A stretch of 64,000 bases of DNA. Source: Saccharothrix syringae. Its GTDB lineage: Bacteria; Actinomycetota; Actinomycetes; Mycobacteriales; Pseudonocardiaceae. Below, in pieces: positions 54,786 to 64,000 of the stretch. Positions within the stretch are counted from its first letter, which is position 1; every line of letters starts with the position of its first letter. The stretch spans positions 4,340,001-4,404,000 of the forward strand of contig NZ_CP034550.1 of NCBI RefSeq assembly GCF_009498035.1. The letters are read 5' to 3'. Made by a program: the position numbers and the translations under genes. Under the pieces are notes generated by a model, which ran no database searches, was not told the DNA's origin, and saw nothing but the letters and a program-made list of their open reading frames with translations.

Positions 54786-56321
54786 CTACCGGTTCGGGCG
54801 GTCGGTCTCGCGCGACAAACCGGACAAGTAATCGTGAACGGCGGCGAAGTCGTCCGGAGCGCCGACGAGCCCGACGTGGCCGTCGGGGCGGACGAGCACC
54901 AGCGCGTCCCCGGTCAGGCCGTAGGCGGGCGGGTGGTCCGGCACCAGGTGGGCGCGCAGGTCCGCCACCCCGGCGTCCGCCGCGGCGCGCACGGCCGCGG
55001 CGGACCCCGGCCCGAACCCGAAGAGCGTGAAGTGCGGGCCGCGCTGCGCGTCGAACAGCCGGAGCGGGCGGCCCGCCGGGTCCAGGCACGGGGAATCGGG
55101 TGCGCGGTCGCCCGCCCGCACCGCGCCGGCCTCGACCAGTTGCGCGCTCAGCGGGCCGTCCCGGTAGCCCAGTCCGAGCTGCAGCGTCTCCTCGGTGAGG
55201 CCGGCCTCCGCGCCGCCGGTCCCGGCCAGCATCGCCGCCAGGACCAGGTCGCGGCTGGCCACGCTGGTCTTGAGGGTCCACTCGGCCACGGGCAGCCGCT
55301 CGCGCTCGTAGCTGTCCAGCGCGAGGCAGTCCGGGCCGTCGCGCAGCGCGCGGGCGAGCTTCCAGCCCAGGTTGTAGGCGTCCTGGATGCCGGTGTTGGC
55401 CCCGAGCGCCCCCAGCACCGGGTGGACGTGCGCGGCGTCCCCGGCCAGCAGCACCCGGCCGACCCGCATCCGGTCGACCATCCGCACGTTCACCCGGGTC
55501 GTGGACAGCCAGGTGGCGTTGCTCAGCCGGATCGGCATCCCGGTCACGTGGTCCACCGCGGCCTGGAACGCCTCGACGGAGGGACCGCGCTCGTTGCCGT
55601 CCGCGTCGCGCGGCGGGGTGACCTGCACCTGCCACGACCGGGTGCCGCTCAGCGGGCACAGCATGACCACGCCGCGGTCGAGGTCGAGCCACTGGTACCA
55701 GGCGTCGGGTTCGAGGCCGTCCACCTCCACGTCGCCGACCAGCAGCCGCCGGTCGGTCTCGGTGTGGCCGCGGAACGGCAGGTCGAGCGCCTTGCGCACG
55801 GTGCTGCGCCCGCCGTCGCAGCCGACCAGGTAGTCGGCGGTCACCGAGCGGAGGCCGGTCGGGGTGGAGAGGGTCGCGGTCACCGCGTCGGCGCCCCGGG
55901 TGAACCCGACCAGCTCGACGCCGGCCTCCACCGCCCCGCCCAGGGCGGCGAGCCGGTCGCGCAGGACCTGCTCGACCCGCGACTGGGGCAGGAACAGCAG
56001 CCTGCGGTAGGGCAGGTCGTGCGTCGGCGCGTGGTGGAGGTACGGGATCGCCTCGCCGACCAGCCGGTCCCGGGTGAACCGGCGGAACGGCAGGCGCTGG
56101 GTGCCCGCCGCCACCACCTCGTCGACGACGCCCAGGTCGTCGAACACCTCCAGGCTGCGCGGCTGGATGCCCGCCTTGCCGCGGGACGCGGTCGAGGGTT
56201 TCGAGTCCTTGTCGATGATCAGCGCCGGAATACCGCGCCGGGCCAGGTCGATGGCCAGCGTCAAACCGGTCGGGCCGGCCCCGGCAATGAGCACGGGCAC
56301 TTTGTCGGCAATGTTCCCCAT
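54786..56321 (-). CDS. FAD-dependent aromatic monooxygenase (PgaE/Rox-like class A flavoprotein)
   Basis: 511 residues from ATG 56321. FAD motif GAGPTGLTLAIDLARRG (14-30), the DG motif GCDGGRSTVRKAL, and the GD motif LLAGDAAHVHPV (near 280) are intact. The usual PxGGQGMNTGIQDA reads LGALGANTGIQDA. A thioredoxin-like C-terminal domain (about 400-505) is retained, as in PgaE and rifampicin monooxygenase. It would hydroxylate an aromatic or polyketide-like substrate with NAD(P)H and O2. Divergent from the LAL regulator across a 498-bp control region, it is likely a tailoring or resistance enzyme of the cluster. Confidence 0.9.
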   Translation of the reverse strand: MGNIADKVPVLIAGAGPTGLTLAIDLARRGIPALIIDKDSKPSTASRGKAGIQPRSLEVFDDLGVVDEVVAAGTQRLPFRRFTRDRLVGEAIPYLHHAPTHDLPYRRLLFLPQSRVEQVLRDRLAALGGAVEAGVELVGFTRGADAVTATLSTPTGLRSVTADYLVGCDGGRSTVRKALDLPFRGHTETDRRLLVGDVEVDGLEPDAWYQWLDLDRGVVMLCPLSGTRSWQVQVTPPRDADGNERGPSVEAFQAAVDHVTGMPIRLSNATWLSTTRVNVRMVDRMRVGRVLLAGDAAHVHPVLGALGANTGIQDAYNLGWKLARALRDGPDCLALDSYERERLPVAEWTLKTSVASRDLVLAAMLAGTGGAEAGLTEETLQLGLGYRDGPLSAQLVEAGAVRAGDRAPDSPCLDPAGRPLRLFDAQRGPHFTLFGFGPGSAAAVRAAADAGVADLRAHLVPDHPPAYGLTGDALVLVRPDGHVGLVGAPDDFAAVHDYLSGLSRETDRPNR

Positions 56322-56819
56322 GGTGGGGATGTTGTCGTGCCGGTAGATCGCTGTCGACCCCAGAGCGTACCCCTGTCGAGCTGGGTTGAAACTATTCTGG
56401 AGAATTTTGTGGAATCTTGTAGCAGTGCTCCCGGTGTTACTTGGGCGGTGTACTGTGCACGCCTGCGCGACCTATTCGAATAGGGGCCGGGCGGTCCTCG
56501 GTCGGGGTGTGCCGACCGATCGCGATCTTTTGCCTTCCTTATGTGGCGAGTGTCGGTGGGGGAGTCCGGTAACCCCTACCGGCAGCCGGAAAACCCCTAT
56601 GATCGCTGGTCGGGCGGATGTCGGCGTCACTTTGGGTAGACACAACTCGACCGTTCGAGTGATGCTCAATTGCGGATGACGTGATGATGAGTTCTGGTAC
56701 AGTCCGAAGACGTGTACTGATGGGGTGGGCACGTTCCTGGATCATGTGGCAGTGCGACCGCGTCGGCGCGGTCGGTCGGTGCGCGCAGATCCGATTTGCC
56801 GATCGTTCAGTTTATCGCC
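56322..56819. promoter_or_regulatory. Divergent control region with several palindromes and TAGGGG motifs
   Basis: 498 bp of lower-GC DNA between the monooxygenase and LAL genes, with no gene in it. It holds the perfect palindrome CCTATTCGAATAGG (56471-56484) whose right half continues as TAGGGGCC; two CCCCTA boxes at 56573-56578 and 56594-56599, 21 bp apart on the other strand; GATCGCGATC (56519-56528 approx.); and ACTCGA-CCGT-TCGAGT (56645-56660). TAGGGG also occurs twice before the P450 gene. This density suggests binding by the LAL protein or a pathway regulator. Confidence 0.6.
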
Positions 56820-59609
56820 ATGGGGGATCGATTGTTCGCGCTGGTTGAGCGGAACCACCAACTGGACGTCCTTAAAGGAATGTTGAGAAATAGTGCCGGG
56901 AAGGGCTGCGTCGTCCTCGTCCGCGGCCCGGTGGGCGGTGGCAAGACCGCCCTGCTGCACGCGTTCTCCGAGCACGCCGCCGACGTGGGCGCCCACTGGG
57001 TCGAGGTCGCGGCGGGCTCCTCGGCGACCGGGTGCCCCGGGCTGCTCGACCAGCTCGCCGCCGCCGTCGGCCTGCCCGGCGGGGGCCCGGCCGCCGCGGT
57101 CGAGGCCCTGCGCGAGGCGGCCGGGCGGGTGCCGCTGGTCGTCGCGGTGGACGACCTGCACCGGGCCGACGAGGACTTCCTCGCGCCCGTGCCCGAGCTG
57201 GCGGGCCGGCTGAGCGCGGCGGGCGTCCTGCTGGTCCTGGTGTGCGCCACCGCGCCGGGCAACCGGTGGGGAGCGGTGCACGCGGAACTGCTCCGCCAGC
57301 CCCGGTTCCGCTCGGTGCGGGTCTCCCCCCTGTCGCCGGCCGGGGTCGGCGACCTGCTGCACCGGTACCTCAAGGCCGGCGCGCCCGGTTCCCGGGACGT
57401 GCCCGAGTCGCTGGCCGCCACCTGCCACGCGGTCACCGGCGGCAACCCGCTGCTGGTGCGCGCCGTGGCCGAGGACCTGCGCGCCGCCGACCGGCCCGAC
57501 CGGGCGGCCCCGTGGAAGGGCGAGGCGTTCACCGAGGCGGTGCTGGCCTGCCTGCGCCGCTGCGGCCCCGACACCACCCGGGTGGCCCGCGGGCTGGCCG
57601 TGCTCGGCGCCGCGGCGTCGCCCGGCGTGCTGGCCCGGATGCTCGACCTGGACGAGGCGCTGACCGGCCGCCACCTCGACGCCCTGGCCGAGATGGGCCT
57701 GCTCGTGGACGACGGCGCACCGGCGTTCCGGCACCCGGCCGGGTGGGGCGCCGTGCTCTCCTCGGTCGACCCGGGTACCAGGGCCGGGCTGCACGCCCGT
57801 GCCGCGACGGCCCGGCACGAGCTGGGCGCCCCCTCGGTCGACGTGGCCGCGCACCTGCTCGCCGCCGGGCGCGCGCCGGGCCCGTGGGCCGTGGCGGTGC
57901 TGCGCGACGCCGCCGGGCAGGCGGTCAACGACGACCTGGTGCTGGCCGTCCGCTGCCTGGAGCTGGCGCGCGAGCTGTGCGCCGACGAGCGGGAACGCGC
58001 CGAGGTCACCGCGCGCCTGGTCGAGGTGGGCTGGTGGCTGGACCCCGCCAAGGCGGCCGGGCGCCTGCCCTGCCTGACCGAGGCGCTGGCGGACGGCCGG
58101 ATCGACGACCACGACGCCGTGGTCCTGGGCGGCCAGCTGTTCTGGCACGGCCGCATCGACGAGGCGGTCGAGGTGTTCGACCGGCTGGTGCGCGATCACG
58201 ACATCGACCCGGGCGCGGACGCGGAGTTGCGCGTCATGCGCCTGTGGATGGGCTTCTCCTGCCCGGCGCTGCTGCCGCACGTGCCCGAGGCCAGGTCGTC
58301 GCGCCCGGCGACCGCGCCGGCGGTGACGACCGCGAGCGAGGCCGGCCTGCGCGCGCTGGAGGTGCTGAACGAGCTGTTCGTCGAGGGGCCGCGGGACGAC
58401 CTGGTGGAGGAGGCGACCCGCATCCTGGAGGTCTGCAGCCTGCGCCACATGTCGCTGGGGCCGAGCAGGTTCGCCCTCCAGGTGCTCGTCCACGCCGACC
58501 GGCTGGAGGAGGCCGGCCAGTGGTGCGACACGCTGCTGGACGGCGCCGACGAGCGGGGCGCGCCGTCCTGGCAGGCGATCTTCGTCGACATCCGCGCCCG
58601 GATCGCGCTGCTGGAGGGCCGCCTGCCCGACGCCGAGCGGTACGCCCGCGAGGCCCTGGACCTCATCACCCCGCGCGGCTGGGGCGTGGTGGTGGGCGCG
58701 CCGCTGAGCACCCTGGTGCAGGCCCTGGTGGCGATGGGGCGGTACGCCGAGGCGGCCGTCGAGCTGGACCGGCCGGTGCCGCCGGCGATGTTCCGGACCC
58801 GGTGGGGCGTGGAGTACCTGCACACCCGCGGCCACTACTACCTCGGCACCCGGCGGCTGCGCGCCGCGCTGGGCGACTTCCTCTCGGCCGGCGAGACGCT
58901 GGCGCGCTGGGGCCTGGACAGCCCGGCGCTGCTGCCGTGGCGCTCCGGCGCGGCCGAGGCGTACCTGCGCGCCGGCGAGCCCGAGCAGGCGCTCCGGCTG
59001 CTGGCGGAGCAGGCCGGCCGCCCCGGCGGGCGCGGCAGGCGCCTGCTGGGCGTCGCCGGGCGCATCCGCGCCGGCGCCACGCCCCTGGCGGAGCGGGCGC
59101 GGGTGGCCAGGGCCGCGGTGGAGGACCTGGAGGCGTGCGGTGCCCAGCTGGAGCTGGCTCGGGCGCTGGCCTGCCTGGCGGAGTCCCACCGGGTGCTCGG
59201 CGACTCGCGGCGCGCGCGCATGGTCGTCCGCCGCGCCCTGCACATCGCCGACGTGTGCGGTGCCGAGCCGCTGGTGGCCGAGCTGACCGCGAACAGCTCC
59301 GGGCACATCGCCCCGGCGGGCGAACCCGCGGAAGCCGGTCGCGACGCCCACGGGATCGCCGCGCTCAGCGAAGCCGAGCGCAGGGTCGCCGAGCTGGCCT
59401 TCAAGGGGCACACCAACAAGGAGATCGCCCGGACCCTGCACGTCACGATCAGCACGGTCGAGCAGCACCTCACCAGGGTGTACCGCAAGCTCAACGTGCG
59501 CAGGCGCACCGACCTGCCGGTGGACCTGGAACTGCCCACGCCGAGATCGTCGTCCTGGTCGGACGGTGCGCAGGTCGAGCCGGACGACCGGCGGTCGTAC
59601 AAGATGTGA
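56820..59609 (+). CDS. LAL-type (large ATP-binding LuxR-family) transcriptional regulator
   Basis: 929 residues from ATG 56820 (no Shine-Dalgarno; TTG 56796 is in frame). An N-terminal AAA-like ATPase has Walker A GPVGGGKTALL (about 36-46) and Walker B VVAVDDLHRADED. A long TPR-like middle (about 330-830) follows, then a C-terminal LuxR HTH (about 850-915: LSEAERRVAELAFKGHTNKEIA with ISTVEQHLTRVYRKLNV). LAL proteins are pathway-specific activators of polyketide and NRPS clusters. Its position between the monooxygenase and the P450-to-NRPS operon makes it the probable activator of both. Confidence 0.93.
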   Translation: MGDRLFALVERNHQLDVLKGMLRNSAGKGCVVLVRGPVGGGKTALLHAFSEHAADVGAHWVEVAAGSSATGCPGLLDQLAAAVGLPGGGPAAAVEALREAAGRVPLVVAVDDLHRADEDFLAPVPELAGRLSAAGVLLVLVCATAPGNRWGAVHAELLRQPRFRSVRVSPLSPAGVGDLLHRYLKAGAPGSRDVPESLAATCHAVTGGNPLLVRAVAEDLRAADRPDRAAPWKGEAFTEAVLACLRRCGPDTTRVARGLAVLGAAASPGVLARMLDLDEALTGRHLDALAEMGLLVDDGAPAFRHPAGWGAVLSSVDPGTRAGLHARAATARHELGAPSVDVAAHLLAAGRAPGPWAVAVLRDAAGQAVNDDLVLAVRCLELARELCADERERAEVTARLVEVGWWLDPAKAAGRLPCLTEALADGRIDDHDAVVLGGQLFWHGRIDEAVEVFDRLVRDHDIDPGADAELRVMRLWMGFSCPALLPHVPEARSSRPATAPAVTTASEAGLRALEVLNELFVEGPRDDLVEEATRILEVCSLRHMSLGPSRFALQVLVHADRLEEAGQWCDTLLDGADERGAPSWQAIFVDIRARIALLEGRLPDAERYAREALDLITPRGWGVVVGAPLSTLVQALVAMGRYAEAAVELDRPVPPAMFRTRWGVEYLHTRGHYYLGTRRLRAALGDFLSAGETLARWGLDSPALLPWRSGAAEAYLRAGEPEQALRLLAEQAGRPGGRGRRLLGVAGRIRAGATPLAERARVARAAVEDLEACGAQLELARALACLAESHRVLGDSRRARMVVRRALHIADVCGAEPLVAELTANSSGHIAPAGEPAEAGRDAHGIAALSEAERRVAELAFKGHTNKEIARTLHVTISTVEQHLTRVYRKLNVRRRTDLPVDLELPTPRSSSWSDGAQVEPDDRRSYKM

Positions 59610-59929
59610 CGCAGGCCGAACGGAAAGTCCTGCGCAAGTCCACTGAGGACTGAAACGCGACCGTTGCGGTGTAACGTCATCGGCGCGCGGTGATGGCGGT
59701 GCACGGCTGTCGTGCGCCGTCGCGCCGCACTTCGCCGCGCTCTGCGGGAGCCTGCCGCGCGAGTCCAGAACGCCCTGGTGGCAAGGGATTCCGATAGGGG
59801 CCGTAGGGGCTTGGCCGGTCATCCGGTGCGCCATAGCCTGGCCCGGGCGGGGTGGCCGGTGCCGGCCGCCCGCACGGCCGGCGACGCCGGTGCGCCCGCC
59901 ACTCCCGACACCTCACCCCGGGGACACCC
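59610..59929. other. Promoter region of the biosynthetic operon
   Basis: 320 bp with no supportable gene. It contains the tandem TAGGGG motifs (59795-59800, 59804-59809) and the promoter at 59811-59839, leaving an ~85-nt leader with GC-rich hairpin potential before ATG 59930. Confidence 0.5.
59795..59839 (+). promoter_or_regulatory. Promoter with upstream TAGGGG boxes for the P450 operon
   Basis: TTGGCC (59811-59816) and TAGCCT (59834-59839) with a 17-bp spacer form a good housekeeping-type promoter. Two TAGGGG boxes (59795-59800 and 59804-59809, 9 bp apart) touch the -35, the usual place for an activator. The same hexamer occurs at 56481 and, inverted, at 56573 and 56594 near the LAL gene. 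Confidence 0.6.
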
Positions 59930-62840
<2,911 letters not shown>

Positions 62841-62850
62841 GGAGACCACC

Positions 62851-64000
62851 GTGTCGATCGCGTCCACGTCCACCGGGGTGGCCGCCGCGCGCAAGGAGGA
62901 GGCGCTCTGGCTGCTGGAGCGGCTCGTCCCCGGCAGCGGGGTCAACAACCTCCACCTGGCCTTCCGCGTCGCGGGCGGCCTCGACCGGACCGCGCTGCGG
63001 CGGGCCCTGGACTTCCTGGTCGGTCGCCACGAGGTGCTGCGCCGCACCTACCTGGCCGCCGACACCGGGTTGACCCGCCTGACCGCCGCGGACCCCGTGG
63101 TGCCGCTCGACGACGCCGACTGCCCGCCCGGTGAGGTCGCCGACCGGCTGGCGGCGTTCGTCACCGCGCCCTTCGCCCTGGACGGCGGGCCGCTGCTGCG
63201 CGCCCTGCGGCTGCGCTGCGGCGCCGACGACGTCTTCTGCCTGGTGGTGCACCACCTGATCTTCGACACCGCGTCGGCGGGCGTCCTGGCGGCCGAGCTG
63301 GCGGAGGTCTACACCGCCTTCGCGGCGGACCACCCGGTGCCCGCCGCCCTGGCCGGGCCGGTGCCCGCGCTCGCCGAGGCCCCCGCCACGGCGGCCAGCC
63401 GGGAGTACTGGCGGCAGCGGCTGCGCGGGGTGCGGCCGGACCGGCTGGGCCTGGCCTGCGCCGAACCGCCCGCGCCCGCCTCGCCCGTCGCCGGCGGGCA
63501 GGTCGAGACCGCGCTGTCCGCGGAGGCGGTCCGGGCGGTCGCCGAGCTGCGCCGCGCGCTGCGCGTGCCCGAGGCCGTCGTGCTGCTGGCCGCGTACGTG
63601 CTGCTGCTGGAGGCGCACGGCGCGGGGCCCGACATCGTCGTCGGCACCCCGTTGAACGTGCGCGGCCCGGACGCGCCCGGCGCGATCGGCTACCACGTGA
63701 ACGTGGCGCCGCTGCGGATCGCGGTCGACCGCGACGCCGGGTTCGCCGACCTGGTGCGCGCCGCCCGGGACGCGTTCTTCGGGGCCCTCGCGCACGCCGA
63801 CGTGCCGGTGGACGACCTGCTGGACCAGGTACCGCGGGCCGGCGGCTCCTGGCGGCACACCGTGTTCCGGCACGTGTTCAACTACGTGCCCGGCACCGAC
63901 ACCGCCCGGGTGCGCCTGGCGGGCGTCCCGGCCGAACCCGTCCCGGTGCGCACCGGGTTCTCGAAGTTCGACCTGGAGTTCTTCCTGCTGCCCGGCGCCG
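62851..64000 (+). CDS. NRPS condensation-domain protein, 3' partial
   Basis: From GTG 62851 (GGAG 6 nt upstream) the frame is open to the right edge, 383 codons. It begins directly with a condensation domain: RRALDFLVGRHEVLRRTY, active-site HHLIFDT (His134-His135 and Asp139; the usual final Gly is Thr), GTPLNVRGPDAPGAIGYHVN and the SKFDLEFFLLPG end of the C-lobe. Starting with a C domain implies it accepts an acyl or peptidyl chain made elsewhere, or that it is a stand-alone or modular NRPS whose A and T domains lie beyond the window. The mbtH gene at 32932 could serve it. Confidence 0.9.
   Translation, partial: MSIASTSTGVAAARKEEALWLLERLVPGSGVNNLHLAFRVAGGLDRTALRRALDFLVGRHEVLRRTYLAADTGLTRLTAADPVVPLDDADCPPGEVADRLAAFVTAPFALDGGPLLRALRLRCGADDVFCLVVHHLIFDTASAGVLAAELAEVYTAFAADHPVPAALAGPVPALAEAPATAASREYWRQRLRGVRPDRLGLACAEPPAPASPVAGGQVETALSAEAVRAVAELRRALRVPEAVVLLAAYVLLLEAHGAGPDIVVGTPLNVRGPDAPGAIGYHVNVAPLRIAVDRDAGFADLVRAARDAFFGALAHADVPVDDLLDQVPRAGGSWRHTVFRHVFNYVPGTDTARVRLAGVPAEPVPVRTGFSKFDLEFFLLPGA

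Overview
The window is a 64-kb piece of a very GC-rich (low-70s % by eye) actinobacterial chromosome. Dense genes on both strands, GTG starts, ATGA/GTGA stop-start overlaps, SARP/AfsR and LAL regulators, SpoIIE/STAS/HATPase partner-switching proteins, a Streptomyces-type subtilisin inhibitor, an ECF42 sigma factor, DtxR/IdeR iron boxes and NRPS-type genes all point to a filamentous, natural-product-producing actinomycete. A member of the Pseudonocardiales (Saccharothrix/Lentzea/Actinosynnema type) is my guess, not a demonstrated assignment. I saw no rRNA, tRNA, CRISPR array, phage or intact insertion sequence.

Layout. 0-7.5 kb: a CarH-like cobalamin light-sensor domain (cut by the left edge) translationally coupled to a STAS protein, a TPR regulator lacking its HTH, a GAF-ANTAR antiterminator, a decayed alpha/beta-hydrolase and a SARP/AfsR activator. 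7.5-10 kb: two small conserved proteins and a secreted S1-family protease. 10-17 kb: a signalling island with an RsbW-like kinase, a STAS antagonist, a 1480-residue hybrid histidine kinase with nine 92-residue HAMP repeats (Nik1-like) and a SpoIIE phosphatase. 17-19.3 kb: pcaB-pcaD of the protocatechuate branch. 19.4-21.5 kb: a three-gene envelope-stress operon with a sigma-B-like promoter. 21.5-25.9 kb: SSI-type inhibitor, SDR, MOSC protein, LacI-family regulator, then a gene-poor stretch with tandem repeats, a nested operator-like repeat and a broken metallo-beta-lactamase-fold gene. 25.9-33.1 kb: a membrane-anchored PstS-like protein, then an iron-regulated locus (heterodimeric ABC exporter facing an ornithine/lysine N-hydroxylase and an MbtH protein, with one iron box for each direction). 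33.1-39 kb: a methyltransferase, an eroded histidine kinase and its intact paralogue, a Calx-beta protein, and an ECF42/DGPF pair with a recognisable ECF42 promoter. 39-50 kb: a second SARP/AfsR regulator, an unusual secreted protein and assorted enzymes. 50-54 kb: a HelD-like RNA-polymerase-recycling ATPase behind a perfect palindrome and a polytopic membrane protein. 54-64 kb: the left end of a biosynthetic cluster: PaiB-like flavin protein, FAD monooxygenase, LAL regulator, then P450, methyltransferase, an alpha/beta-hydrolase with Cys in the nucleophile elbow, and a condensation-domain protein running off the right edge.

How it works together. Two themes dominate. One is signal transduction by partner switching and two-component systems. 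The other is secondary metabolism: an iron-controlled hydroxamate module and a LAL-controlled NRPS-like operon in which a TAGGGG motif recurs upstream of both the regulator and the biosynthetic operon. Many intergenic gaps hold short GC-rich tandem repeats, each gap with its own unit. The clearest evolutionary story is at 34-39 kb: two paralogous sensor kinases share a nearly identical 196-bp HAMP segment, and one has lost its catalytic core through deletions between short direct repeats.
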